The notes beneath the pieces were generated by a model. The model had not been told where the DNA came from. It made no database searches and saw nothing but the letters and a program-made list of their open reading frames with translations. From an uncultured Selenomonadales bacterium (GTDB lineage Bacteria > Bacillota > Negativicutes > Selenomonadales > Selenomonadaceae), in the NCBI GenBank assembly GCA_900315155.1, contig OMYB01000018.1, forward strand, positions 1 to 51,755: a stretch of 51,755 bases of DNA. The letters are read 5' to 3'. The position numbers and the translations under genes were made by a program. Shown here piece after piece: positions 40,642-49,204 of this stretch (the first letter of the stretch is position 1; every line of letters begins with the position of its first letter).

Positions 40642-41568
40642 ATGAAAAAAACCGTAGAAATCCTTGGGCTGCCCATCATCAGCATCACGGAAGGCCGTGA
40701 GCTGGGCATGAGCAAGACGCTCCTCATCGATGCCGCACAGGGAAAAGTCGCTGCCATTACCATCGAGGATGAGGACTGGTACCGCGGCGTCAAGCTGATC
40801 CCGTACGGCTCCGTCATCGCCATCGGTGATGACGCCGTCACGGTCACGAACAGCGAGAACATCCTCACGCTCGAGGACGCCGGTGACTATGAGCATCTGC
40901 TCGACGAGAACATCCGCGTCATCGGCACGAAGGCCATCACGAAATCCGGTACGATCCAGGGCAAGATTTCCGAGCTCTTCATCGGCGATAATGGTGACAT
41001 CGAGAAATGCGAGATCACGGCTCCGGACGGCTCGACCTCTGAGGTGACGGCCGACCAGATCTCCATTTTCGGTAAACAGGTCACGGTCATCGACCCGGAT
41101 GGCGCGCAAAAAAAAACGCTGACTGAGGCACCGAAGGCTGCTCCGGCCCCGGCTCCGAAAGCCGAGGCTCCAAAAGCTGAGCCAGCACCGGCACCAGCAC
41201 CGAAAGCGGAAGCCCCGAAAGCGGAACCGGCGCCGGCTCCTGCACCGAAAGCCGAGGCTCCGAAGGCGGAGCCGAAACCGGAGGTAAAGCCGGAACCGCC
41301 CAAGGCCGCTCCGAAAGCCGCACCGGCTCCTGCTCCAAAGACCGAGGCTCCCAAGGCTGCTCCGGCCAAAGATCCGAAGCAGGCCGCTGCCGACAGGGCA
41401 ACGGAGGAGCGCCATCGCCGCTTCCTGCTCGGCAAGAAAGCCGCGCGCACGATCAAGATGGACAACGGCATCGTCATCGTCGAGGCCGGCCAGGACATCA
41501 CCGAGGAAGTGCTGCAGAAGGCAAAACTCGCCAACAAATTCATCGAGCTGTCGATGAACGTACAGTAA
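40642..41568 (+). CDS. PRC-barrel domain protein with Pro/Ala/Lys repeat linker
   Basis: 308 residues. Two PRC-barrel-like halves cover about 1-155 (LGLPIISITEGRELGMSKTL and ENIRVIGTKAITKSGTIQGK). A low-complexity linker (about 160-255) repeats units like APAPAPKAEAPKAEP about four times. The C-terminal 45 residues (FLLGKKAARTIKMDNGIVIV; AGQDITEEVLQKAKLANKFI) resemble a small beta/helix module. PRC barrels act in RNA processing, photosynthetic complexes and envelope adaptors; the role here is unknown. There is no signal peptide, so it is probably cytoplasmic, perhaps bound to the membrane protein encoded just upstream. Confidence 0.78.
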   Translation: MKKTVEILGLPIISITEGRELGMSKTLLIDAAQGKVAAITIEDEDWYRGVKLIPYGSVIAIGDDAVTVTNSENILTLEDAGDYEHLLDENIRVIGTKAITKSGTIQGKISELFIGDNGDIEKCEITAPDGSTSEVTADQISIFGKQVTVIDPDGAQKKTLTEAPKAAPAPAPKAEAPKAEPAPAPAPKAEAPKAEPAPAPAPKAEAPKAEPKPEVKPEPPKAAPKAAPAPAPKTEAPKAAPAKDPKQAAADRATEERHRRFLLGKKAARTIKMDNGIVIVEAGQDITEEVLQKAKLANKFIELSMNVQ

Positions 41569-41577
41569 ACCCACACA

Positions 41578-41614
41578 AAAAGCCCCCGCAAGGTCATCCC
41601 TGCGGGGGCTTTTC
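41578..41614 (+). terminator. Terminator of the envelope/PRC-barrel operon
   Basis: 13-bp stem AAAAGCCCCCGCA / TGCGGGGGCTTTT followed by CG; also usable on the minus strand after the OPT remnant. Confidence 0.85.
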
Positions 41615-41631
41615 GTATGCGATATTTTAGA

Positions 41632-41890
41632 TTATGCAGCCTTGCCTTTGACGAGCTTCGCGAAGTAAGCGAGCACGACGAGGAAGACGACGAGGCCGAG
41701 CCACTCCGCCGTGTCAGCAAAGTCCTTGCCGACGAGGCCCAGCGGATCATCACTGCCACCGCTCGAGAGCGACGCCCTCCGGGTAAGCAAGGTCACTGTG
41801 CACCACCATGGCGCGGCGCAGCGGAATCGTGAAAAGCACGCCCAGGCAGCCGCAGTTCGTGCTGCATGAACTCATTCTGTTCGTCTTTCA
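41632..41890 (-). pseudogene. Collapsed remnant of an OPT-family oligopeptide transporter gene
   Basis: Behind a good Shine-Dalgarno (AGGAGGAG) the minus strand starts ATGAAAGACGAACAG and keeps about 12 codons. Then, in another frame, it encodes GCLGVLFTIPLRRAMVV and SDLAYPEGVA, which match the conserved PLRR...YPEG segment of OPT transporters. A further frame gives a C-terminal piece (DPLGLVGKDFADTAEWLG, then a membrane segment and LVKGKAA-stop). Normal members exceed 500 residues; only 259 bases remain, so two or more large deletions removed most of the gene while sparing both ends. Confidence 0.72.
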
Positions 41891-41923
41891 TAAAGACTCC
41901 TCCTGTGAAAGATATTCTTGTAG

Positions 41924-41963
41924 CTTGTGCACTCATTTGTACTTCTGTCGCGTACAAAGCACA
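41924..41963. promoter_or_regulatory. Long dyad upstream of the OPT remnant
   Basis: Nested inverted repeat TTGTGC...TTTGTAC-N9-GTACAAA...GCACAA. It lies between a weak minus-strand promoter (TTTACA, 16 bases, TATAAC around 41970-42000) and the remnant gene's start codon, so it may be the surviving operator or leader hairpin. Confidence 0.45.
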
Positions 41964-42018
41964 AACTATGTTATATCATAAATTGTCACTTTGTAAACCT
42001 GTTCCCGCAAGAATACAA

Positions 42019-42056
42019 AAAACAGGAGGTCCTGCAACCTGCAGTTCCTCCCGTTT
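42019..42056 (-). terminator. Terminator of the 42.1-42.8 kb gene
   Basis: Minus-strand stem GGAGG..CTGCA / TGCAG..CCTCC followed by TGTTTTTTG. Confidence 0.75.
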
Positions 42057-42085
42057 GCTATCTTTGTTGAATCCGCCGCCCCGCC

Positions 42086-42790
42086 TTATTTGACGCGGAT
42101 CACGCCGGGCTGGTCAATCTTCCAGAGCTTCTTGTCCTGCCGGAATACGGCGGGAATCTTGACCGAAATCAGCTTAAAGTTGCCGGTCTCGTAGTTAGAG
42201 GCAAACGTCTCTTTCATGCCGCCTTTCTCATGCAGTGTTTTCGTATAGCCATGCAGTGGATTCGGCACGACAACAAAGCGGTTTTGTGCGCCAGGCAGCG
42301 GCCACGCCCAATACCCGCTCGATTTCACATCGTCTGCCGGCACGAAGACGGGGGTATCCTGCCCGGACCCCGGCTGCATCTGCGCAGCGTCGAGGCGCAG
42401 GACCTGCAGCTTGTAGTTTGAGATGAAGGCCTCACAGGCCTCATCGGCGCGCGGTACATTCATGCTCGCCGCAAGGCTATTGTAGTCATCGATGAAATCC
42501 TGCCAAATCTGGCGTTCCGCCGAAAGTTCCTTCGCATCCGGTGCAGCTTTGCGCAGCGGCGGCTCTGCCCTCTTCGCCTGTGCTTTCCCGCCGCCCTGCG
42601 GCTGTGCGGCGAGTTCTTCTTGCAGCTTCCGGACCTCTTCCTCCAGCTCCGAGACACGGTGCAGCCTATCCCGGACCTGCTTTTGCGAAGTGATGGACAA
42701 CGCCGCTCCAATGAGGGCAATAATGCTTACAGCAAAGCTCAGGATGATGAGCATGTCCGCCACGACAGGCGGGAAAATTCCTTGCTCCAT
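42086..42790 (-). CDS. Single-pass membrane protein with coiled coil, unknown function
   Basis: 234 residues. One membrane segment near the N-terminus (MLIILSFAVSIIALIGAALS, about 13-32), a coiled coil (about 40-62, RVSELEEEVRKLQEELAAQ), a Gly/Lys/Pro-rich linker and a C-terminal globular domain (about 90-234) with VFVPADDVKSSGYWAWPLPG and FKLISVKIPAVFRQDKKLW. No known family is recognised. Topology suggests a cytoplasmic or periplasmic domain tethered by the N-terminal anchor. It lies in the same direction as the RND operon, 90 bases after its end, but has its own terminator. Confidence 0.7.
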   Translation of the reverse strand: MEQGIFPPVVADMLIILSFAVSIIALIGAALSITSQKQVRDRLHRVSELEEEVRKLQEELAAQPQGGGKAQAKRAEPPLRKAAPDAKELSAERQIWQDFIDDYNSLAASMNVPRADEACEAFISNYKLQVLRLDAAQMQPGSGQDTPVFVPADDVKSSGYWAWPLPGAQNRFVVVPNPLHGYTKTLHEKGGMKETFASNYETGNFKLISVKIPAVFRQDKKLWKIDQPGVIRVK

Positions 42791-42880
42791 GCGATTCGCT
42801 CCCTTCTGTTCTCTGTACCGTTTTCATTCTAGCAAAAGGGTGGAAAATCCTGCCTTTGCCGGTAAGGTTCTGCGAAAATA

Positions 42881-45800
42881 TCAGGAATCTTTCTGCACAT
42901 GATACGCCACAGCATACATCGTCGGCAGGACGAGCAGCGTGAGCACCGTTGCCACGAGCAGGCCGCTCGCGATAGCCACGGCCATCGGCCCCCAGAAGGC
43001 ACTCGTCATCAACGGAACCATGCCGAGGATGGCCGCGGCCGCTGTCAGCATAATGGGGCGGAAACGCAGCACCGCCGAATCGACGACGGCATCCCACGGC
43101 GTCTCCCCCTCGGCCAGATGCTTCTGGATCTGGTCGATGAGGATGACGGAGTTGCGAATGATCATGCCAAAGAGCGCGAGCACGCCCAGCAGGGCGACAA
43201 ATCCCATGGCCTTGCCCGTGAGCAGCATGCCCCAGCAGACGCCGATGAGCCCCAGGGGAGCCGTGAGAATCGTCAAAACCATCTGTTTGGCGCTGTGCAG
43301 TTGGAACATGAGCAGCGTCATGATGATGATGATCATGGCCGGCACCGGCACCATGAGGAAATCCGTCGACTCATTGCTGTCGGAGAGCGCGCCGTCCGGC
43401 TCGATGGTGTAGCCCATCGGCAGGCTCTGCCGCAACGGCTCCGTTGCGTCAAAGGCTTTCTGCGTCGCGTCGTTGGCTGTACCCTGGCGGATATTGGCCT
43501 GAACCGTGATTGTCGGTTTGAGGTCGCGGCGCTTGATGAGGCCATCCTCCGCATCGTAGGAGATTTTCGCCACCTGCTGCAGAGGCACATAGCCGGCCTG
43601 GCCGAGGTAAATCGGCAGATTCTTCAGCTGGGAAAGATCCTGCCTGTCGACAGACGCGAGGCGCAGGTCGATATCGATCGTGCGGTCGCCCGTGTAGAAC
43701 TGGGCTGCGCGCGCACCGGTAAGCTCCGTATAGAGCGTCTGCGCCACGGCCTGGCTCGAAACGCCGAGACTGCGCAGCTTATCCTGATCGAGTTCCAGAT
43801 GTACGACCTTGCTTTTCTCATTCCAGTCGAGGTTCACGTCGTACGTATTCGGGTCGGCATTCAGCTGGTCGGCGACCTCATTCGCGAGGGCACGGACCTT
43901 TTCCTTATCGTAACCCGAGACGCGCAGCATGATCGGGTAGTCCGCCGGCGGCCCCGTCTGGATGAATTTGATATTGCTGCGCACATTCGGGAACGCATCG
44001 GCGAGCTCCGCGCGGATTTCCTGCGTGAGCTTCGGCCGCGTCTCCGAATCCTTCGCGACAACGACGAACTGCGCATAGTTATCCGCCGGCAGAACCGGGT
44101 TTGCCGTCAGCACGAAGCGTGGGGCCCCCTCGCCGACGTAGTACGAGAAGTTGTCTATTTCCGAAGCATGCTCCTGCAGGAAGGCCGACATGCGGTCTGC
44201 CTCCGCCTGTGACGCCTCGATGGACGAGCCCTCGGGCAGGCGCATCTCGACGATGATTTCCGGGCGCAGGGAGGGCGGGAAGAATTCCTGCTTGATGAAT
44301 TTCATGCAGAAAACCGACACGAGGAACAGGGCCGCCGTGCCGATGAGCACGATGCGCCGATGCGTGAGGAATCCGTTCAGCACGCTGCGGAACCACGTAT
44401 AGAAACGGCTCTGATACGGGTCGATCCTGCCCTCCGCGTCGCGTTTGACGTCCACCTTGATGAGGTACGTGCCGTAGAGCGGCGCGACCATGACCGACAC
44501 GATCCACGAGAGCAGCAGCGCGATGCCGATGACGGGGAACAGCGCCTGGCAGAACTCGCTCGCCATGCCGTTCGCGAACGCCACGGGGATAAAGCCGGAG
44601 CACGTGATGAGCGTGCCCGTGAGCATCGGATGCGCCGTCGCGTTGAACGCATAGCAGGCCGCATCAAAGCGGTTCATGCCGGACTCGAGCTTGACGCTCA
44701 TCATCTCAACGGCGATGATGGCATCGTCGACGAGCAGGCCGAGCGCGATGATCAGCGAGCCCAACGAGACCTTGTGCAGGTCGATGCCGAGCAGGTACAT
44801 CGCCGTGAACACGCCCGTGAGCACGAGCGGGATGCAGCCCGCGACGACGAGGCCCGTGCGGAAACCAAGGGAAAGGAAGCTCACGGCCAGCACGATGACG
44901 ACGGCCTCAAGCAGCGTCTTGACGAAATCGTGGATGGACTCGTCGACAACGCTCGGCTGGTCGGACACCTGATGCACCTCGAGGCCGAGCGGCAGCTCCT
45001 GCTGCACGCCTGCGATGAGATGACGCAGATCCTCGCCAAGCTTCAGGATATTGCCGCCGTCCTCCATCGACACGGCGATGCCGATGGCCGGCTCGCCGTT
45101 GAAATACATCATGGGCTCCGGCGGGTCCTCCATGCGGCACTCGACCTTCGCGATATCGCCGAGGCGGAAAATCCGCCCGTTCGCGTTGATTGGCGTTTCG
45201 CGGATGGCATCGACATCATCAAAAATGCCCGACACGCGCAGATAGACGTCATCCGTATCCGTCTGGATATCCCCCGACGGCGTCATCTCGTTCTGCGTCT
45301 TCAGCGCGTTCATGATGACCTGCGGACTGACGCCCATCTCGGCGAGCTTCGCCTGTTCGATCTCGACGTAGACTTTCTCCTTCTGCACGCCGAGCAGTTC
45401 CACTTTCTGTACGCTGTCCACCGAGAGGATCATGCGGCGGATTTTCTCCGCTTTCTCGCGCATCTCCTCATAGCTGTAGCCGTCGCCCGTCACGGCATAG
45501 ACCGAGCCATAGACATCGTCGAAACGGTCGTTGTAAAACGGGCCGACCGTGCCATCCGGCAGCTCGCTCTTGATGTCCTCGCAGAAATTGCGCACATCGC
45601 GCCACGTCGGCCGGATCGCGGATTTCGGCAGGTCCTGGCGCAGGTTCACATAGATGACAGCCTGCCCCTCGCGCGACTCGCTCGTCACGTAGTCGAGTCC
45701 CGGCGTATCCTGGATTTTCTTCTCGAGCTTGTCCGTGACCTGCTCCTCGACCTGGGACGCCGTAGCGCCCGGCCAGGCGACAGATACGACCATCTGGCGC

Positions 45801-45928
45801 ACGGTGAACTGCGGGTCCTCCATGCGGCCCAGCTTGAAATAGCTGAAAATGCCAGCGAGGAAAATCAGGATGATGAAATACCAGACAATGCCTTTGTGTT
45901 TCAGGGAGACTTCGGTCAGATTACGCAT
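42881..45928 (-). CDS. RND-family multidrug efflux permease (AcrB-like)
   Basis: About 1015 residues, the usual length. The first membrane helix (KGIVWYFIILIFLAGIFSYF) is followed by LGRMEDPQFTVRQMVV, as in the HAE1-like group with a shortened start. The proton-relay acidic pair lies in LGLLVDDAIIAVEMM. Two periplasmic porter regions and a second TM bundle (IRNSVILIDQIQKHLAEGE; FWGPMAVAIASGLLVATVLT) complete the fold. It pumps drugs or bile-like compounds out with protons, with the adaptor upstream; no TolC-type gene is in the window. ATG 45926-45928 overlaps the adaptor's stop by one base (TGATG), so translation is coupled. Confidence 0.94.
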   Translation of the reverse strand: MRNLTEVSLKHKGIVWYFIILIFLAGIFSYFKLGRMEDPQFTVRQMVVSVAWPGATASQVEEQVTDKLEKKIQDTPGLDYVTSESREGQAVIYVNLRQDLPKSAIRPTWRDVRNFCEDIKSELPDGTVGPFYNDRFDDVYGSVYAVTGDGYSYEEMREKAEKIRRMILSVDSVQKVELLGVQKEKVYVEIEQAKLAEMGVSPQVIMNALKTQNEMTPSGDIQTDTDDVYLRVSGIFDDVDAIRETPINANGRIFRLGDIAKVECRMEDPPEPMMYFNGEPAIGIAVSMEDGGNILKLGEDLRHLIAGVQQELPLGLEVHQVSDQPSVVDESIHDFVKTLLEAVVIVLAVSFLSLGFRTGLVVAGCIPLVLTGVFTAMYLLGIDLHKVSLGSLIIALGLLVDDAIIAVEMMSVKLESGMNRFDAACYAFNATAHPMLTGTLITCSGFIPVAFANGMASEFCQALFPVIGIALLLSWIVSVMVAPLYGTYLIKVDVKRDAEGRIDPYQSRFYTWFRSVLNGFLTHRRIVLIGTAALFLVSVFCMKFIKQEFFPPSLRPEIIVEMRLPEGSSIEASQAEADRMSAFLQEHASEIDNFSYYVGEGAPRFVLTANPVLPADNYAQFVVVAKDSETRPKLTQEIRAELADAFPNVRSNIKFIQTGPPADYPIMLRVSGYDKEKVRALANEVADQLNADPNTYDVNLDWNEKSKVVHLELDQDKLRSLGVSSQAVAQTLYTELTGARAAQFYTGDRTIDIDLRLASVDRQDLSQLKNLPIYLGQAGYVPLQQVAKISYDAEDGLIKRRDLKPTITVQANIRQGTANDATQKAFDATEPLRQSLPMGYTIEPDGALSDSNESTDFLMVPVPAMIIIIMTLLMFQLHSAKQMVLTILTAPLGLIGVCWGMLLTGKAMGFVALLGVLALFGMIIRNSVILIDQIQKHLAEGETPWDAVVDSAVLRFRPIMLTAAAAILGMVPLMTSAFWGPMAVAIASGLLVATVLTLLVLPTMYAVAYHVQKDS

Positions 45929-47010
45929 CACTCGTCAGCCTCCGTCCGGACTTCCTGGCCCTCGCGCAGCTTATGCACGCCGGCTGTCACGACGAGATCG
46001 CCAGGCCGCAGGCCATGGACGAGGACGTTGTTCGCGTCGAAATTCTCGACGGAAACCGTGCGGAGCGCAACCGTATGGTCCTCCTGCACGACCCAGACCT
46101 GCGGATCCGCCCCCGTCTGGTAGATAGCGGAAAGAGGCAGCACGGATGCACCCTCTGCGGACGGTCCGTTCTCCTCAAGCGATACCGATGCTGTCATGCC
46201 GAGCTCCATGCCCTGCGGTGGCTGCGGGATGGAGACGCGCACACGGTACGTCCGCGCCGCGCTGTCCGCCATCGGCGCCACCTCACGGATGACGCCATCG
46301 ACGGAGCCGCCAAGCGCCCAGAAGGACACCCGGACCGGCTTTCCGACGACAGCGTCCGCGAGACGGCTCTCGGGTACATTGATCTCGACCTCGAGCTCAT
46401 CCGTCTGCACGAGCGTCAGCACGGTCTGGCCCGCTCCTACGACCTGTCCCTCCTCGGCCTGGACAGCCGAGACGACGCCATCCGCGCCCGCGATGAGGTT
46501 CGTATAGCCCACGGCATTATGTCCCTGTGCAGCCTGCGCGAGCGCATTCTGGTAGCTCGCAAACGCCGCGTCATAGTTCGTCTGATACTGGTCGAGCACG
46601 GCAGCCGAGACGGCCTGTGCCTGATAGAGCTCCGTATAGCGCGCGAGATTTTTCTGCGCCAGCTCGAGCTGAGCGCGCGCCTGGCTCACGGCCGCCTCGC
46701 CCTGATTGGCCTTTTGCACGACATCTTTCGCGTCGATGACCATGAGCGTGTCGCCCGCCTGCACGCGGCTGCCGACCTGCACGTTGCGCGCGAGGATCTG
46801 GCCGCCCACCTGGAACGCCATATTCGTCTCGTAGCGTCCGCGGACCGTACCCGCATAGACGCCTGCGGCCGTACCGGCCTGATCGCCGGCCTGCTGCGTC
46901 TTGACGAGGGCAGGCTTCTCCTGCACGGCCTGTTTCTGACCGCAGCCCGCAGCCGATACGAGCAAAACCATCGCACAGGCGATGGCCAGTCCTTTATTTC
47001 TTCTGCGCAT
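45928..47010 (-). CDS. RND efflux periplasmic adaptor lipoprotein
   Basis: About 360 residues of the membrane-fusion-protein family. The N-terminus has a lipoprotein signal with lipobox SAAGC (Cys near residue 23). The lipoyl half-motif QVGGQILARNVQVGSRVQAGD (quoted in part as VGSRVQAGDTLMVIDAKD) starts near 70, a helical hairpin follows (AAVSQARAQLELAQKNLARY), then the second lipoyl half (GADGVVSAVQAEEGQVVGAG) and beta-barrel segments (NVPESRLADAVVGKPVRVSF). It links the RND pump to an outer-membrane channel. ATG 47008-47010 follows AAGGAG at 12 bases and overlaps the end of marR by 17 bases. Confidence 0.92.
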   Translation of the reverse strand: MRRRNKGLAIACAMVLLVSAAGCGQKQAVQEKPALVKTQQAGDQAGTAAGVYAGTVRGRYETNMAFQVGGQILARNVQVGSRVQAGDTLMVIDAKDVVQKANQGEAAVSQARAQLELAQKNLARYTELYQAQAVSAAVLDQYQTNYDAAFASYQNALAQAAQGHNAVGYTNLIAGADGVVSAVQAEEGQVVGAGQTVLTLVQTDELEVEINVPESRLADAVVGKPVRVSFWALGGSVDGVIREVAPMADSAARTYRVRVSIPQPPQGMELGMTASVSLEENGPSAEGASVLPLSAIYQTGADPQVWVVQEDHTVALRTVSVENFDANNVLVHGLRPGDLVVTAGVHKLREGQEVRTEADE

Positions 47011-47518
47011 CTTCCGTATACGCTCCTTCTCTTTCAATGAGGCCTTCCCCCTGCTCCCGTTCGGGGATATCCTTCGCAATGCGGTGCAGATCCGCCTGCG
47101 ACGCCCGGTCTGCGAGCACGTGGAAGCCGTGGATAATCGTCTTGACCTGTTCCGGATCCATATCGTGCGCGAGGTAATCGACCCAGCGCTGGATCACGTT
47201 GCGCAGATAGGCATGCTGCTCCCGGCCGAAATCCGTCAGGTACACGCGCCGCACGCGGCGATCCTGCTCATCGCGCTTGCGCACGACGAGGCCCTTCTCC
47301 TGCAGCAGGTTCATCGTGCGCGTCACGACGGCCTTATCGAGGTACAGCATAGAGGCCAGGTCATCCTGCTTCGCGCCCTCATTATCAAAGATGCGGATCA
47401 GCATCACATATTCGGAATACGTCAGGTGGAGCTTCTCACTGGCCTCCACGACGAACAACTGCGACCTGCGGTGCAGGATCGAAAACCAGCGGCCGATGTT
47501 TACATAATCGTCATCCAT
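46994..47518 (-). CDS. MarR-family transcriptional regulator
   Basis: 174 residues with the MarR winged helix: LTYSEYVMLIRIFDNEG, recognition region AKQDDLASMLYLDKAVVTRT (about 50-70) and the wing DEQDRRVRRVYLTDFGRE (about 85-105). As first gene of the marR-adaptor-RND operon it probably represses the pump until an efflux substrate binds. ATG 47516-47518 is preceded by AAAGGTG at 6 bases; the frame is open much further upstream, but only through the promoter region. Confidence 0.92.
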   Translation of the reverse strand: MDDDYVNIGRWFSILHRRSQLFVVEASEKLHLTYSEYVMLIRIFDNEGAKQDDLASMLYLDKAVVTRTMNLLQEKGLVVRKRDEQDRRVRRVYLTDFGREQHAYLRNVIQRWVDYLAHDMDPEQVKTIIHGFHVLADRASQADLHRIAKDIPEREQGEGLIEREGAYTEDAQKK

Positions 47519-47573
47519 AGGAATCACCTTTCTCTCAAACCCATAACCCGAAATTCCCCATGTCATTCTTGTC

Positions 47574-47628
47574 GTTGATAATATCAACTTATTCACTTCC
47601 ATTCTAGCAGATATTAGGAAAAAGTCAA
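47574..47628 (-). promoter_or_regulatory. Promoter and MarR-type operator of the efflux operon
   Basis: Minus strand -35 TTGACT (47623-47628), 16-base spacer, -10 TAGAAT (47601-47606). A perfect 15-bp palindrome GTTGATATTATCAAC (47574-47588) sits about 6 to 20 bases after the start point, where the regulator encoded next would block transcription. Confidence 0.75.
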
Positions 47629-47631
47629 TGG

Positions 47632-47690
47632 AACCATCTATTGTGTATACATGCTGAATGGATATAGACACCCGCTCTGCCTTTTCGGTA
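47632..47690. repeat. Intergenic repeat, copy A
   Basis: About 60 bases alignable with 50281-50338. Shared words include GTGTATACATGC, GGATATAG and CCTTTT. Copy A lies between the divergent marR and DAACS-symporter promoters. Confidence 0.6.
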
Positions 47691-47694
47691 TAAT
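47689..47694 (+). promoter_or_regulatory. Promoter (-10) of the DAACS symporter gene
   Basis: -10 TATAAT at 47689-47694, overlapping the edge of repeat copy A; the -35 region is not recognisable. Confidence 0.45.
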
Positions 47695-47751
47695 AAGCAT
47701 TGGCAGAAATCATTTTGTAATGCTTTATTTACGGGAAAGGGAGGACTGTTT

Positions 47752-48960
47752 ATGAATCTTTCCATCAAGATCTTCATCGCTCTCGTGCTGTCCGTCATCG
47801 TCGGGCTCCTCGCGGGGGCAGATGCGGTGCCATTCATCAAGTGGTGGATCGCACCGATCGGCACGATGTTCATCAACCTCATCAAGATGATGATCGTGCC
47901 CGTCGTCTTCACGTCGCTGATCGTCGGCATGACGAGCATCGGCGATACGAAAAAGCTCGGGCGCATCGGCGTCAAGACCGTGCTCATCTATTTGGTCACG
48001 ACGGCCATCGCCATCCTCATCGGTTTCGGCGTTGCAGGCGTCATCCATCCGGGCATCGGCATGGGCATCACGAGTGATGCGGCGGTCAAGGTCAAGGAAG
48101 CCCCGTCCATCATGCAGGTGCTCGTGGCCATGATTCCTGCGAACCCGCTCGCCTCGATGGCAAAGGCGGACATCCTGCCGACCATCGTGTTCGCTCTGTT
48201 CGTCGGCGTCGGCATCATCCAGGTCGGCGGCGAGCGCGCGAAAACGCTCATCGGCTTCTTTGACGCCTGCGCAGAGGTCTGCTACAAGATCATCGCCATG
48301 GTCATGGCCGTTTCCCCGATCGGTGTTTTCTGCCTGCTGCTGCCGGTCGTCGCAGAGAACGGTCCGGCCGTCCTGCTGCCGCTGCTGTCCGTCATCGCCT
48401 GCATGGCCATCGGCTGCACGATCCACGCCGTCGGCGTCTACTCCACGCTCGCGAAAGTCTGGGGCGGCCATACGCCGCTGCAGTTCTTCAAGGGCATGAG
48501 TGAGGCCATGATGATCGCGTTCTCGACCTGCAGCTCCGCCGGTACCCTGCCGGTCAACATGAAGAACACGCAGGAAAAACTCGGCGTCTCCCGCGAGGTC
48601 ACGTCGTTCGTCCTGCCGCTCGGCGCGACGGTAAACATGGATGGCACGGCCGTCTACATGGGTATCTGCTCGCTCTTCATCGCGAACGTATTCGGTATCG
48701 ACCTGAGCGTCGGCCAGATGTGCATGATCGTGCTCACGGGTACGCTGGCCTCCATCGGCACGGCTGGTGTCCCGGGTGCCGGCCTCATCATGCTCGCCAT
48801 GGTACTCCAGTCCGTCGGCCTGCCGCTCGAGGGTCTCGCCCTCGTCGCCGGCATCGACCGCGTCCTCGACATGTTCCGCACCTGCCTGAACATCACGGGC
48901 GATGCCGCCGTCGCCTGCGTCATCAACGAGACAGAGAAAAAATACCATCCGGCTGCGTAA
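47752..48960 (+). CDS. Dicarboxylate/amino acid:cation symporter (DAACS family)
   Basis: 402 residues, usual for the GltP/DctA/GltT family. The substrate-binding signature occurs as FSTCSSAGTLPVNMKN (re-entrant loop 1, about 262), GATVNMDGTAVYMGI (TM7), IGTAGVPGAGLIML (loop 2) and DRVLDMFRTCLNITGDAAVACVI (TM8, quoted in part as DMFRTCLNITGDAAVA). These transporters take up glutamate, aspartate or C4-dicarboxylates with Na+ or H+. The Arg/Thr pattern of TM8 (RTCLNITGD) does not settle amino acid versus dicarboxylate; with aspA in the window, aspartate uptake is plausible but unproven. Confidence 0.92.
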   Translation: MNLSIKIFIALVLSVIVGLLAGADAVPFIKWWIAPIGTMFINLIKMMIVPVVFTSLIVGMTSIGDTKKLGRIGVKTVLIYLVTTAIAILIGFGVAGVIHPGIGMGITSDAAVKVKEAPSIMQVLVAMIPANPLASMAKADILPTIVFALFVGVGIIQVGGERAKTLIGFFDACAEVCYKIIAMVMAVSPIGVFCLLLPVVAENGPAVLLPLLSVIACMAIGCTIHAVGVYSTLAKVWGGHTPLQFFKGMSEAMMIAFSTCSSAGTLPVNMKNTQEKLGVSREVTSFVLPLGATVNMDGTAVYMGICSLFIANVFGIDLSVGQMCMIVLTGTLASIGTAGVPGAGLIMLAMVLQSVGLPLEGLALVAGIDRVLDMFRTCLNITGDAAVACVINETEKKYHPAA

Positions 48961-48967
48961 AACACAA

Positions 48968-49024
48968 AGAACATAAAGCAAGGCGCCGCACGAACTGCTC
49001 GTGCGGCGCCTTGCTTTATGTTCT
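48968..49024. terminator. 26-bp perfect hairpin terminator after the symporter gene
   Basis: Left arm 48968-48993 pairs base for base with right arm 48999-49024 around a five-base loop ACTGC. The arms begin AGAACATAAAGC and have the core GGCGCCGCACGA. It is far longer than an ordinary terminator and can serve both strands. Confidence 0.8.
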
Positions 49025-49204
49025 CTGGTTTTCTCAATTATCCCCAAAACGCGTTACTCATGTGAATGGAACGGATTTTGCCTTCATCCTCCTCTTTCTC
49101 AAACCATCCCAATAACCTGCTCACCAACATCCTGCCTCACATGCCGAACTTCGCGCGGATAAGATAGCGAGCATTGTTCAGGTAGCTTTTGATAATGGCA
49201 TGCT
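49025..49204. other. Non-coding stretch without clear features
   Basis: About 180 bases between the symporter terminator and the RhuM gene. The minus strand holds a short frame ending NNARYLIRAKFGM-stop that could be a leftover of a lost gene, but it is too short to assign. Nothing else is recognisable. Confidence 0.3.

Noticed and set aside
41615..41832. Plus-strand protein of 71 residues over the OPT remnant
   Set aside because: The minus strand carries recognisable OPT transporter segments; the plus-strand frame has no start signal.
49025..49204. Remnant gene ending NNARYLIRAKFGM
   Set aside because: The frame is too short and lacks a recognisable match, so it is only noted as a possible leftover.
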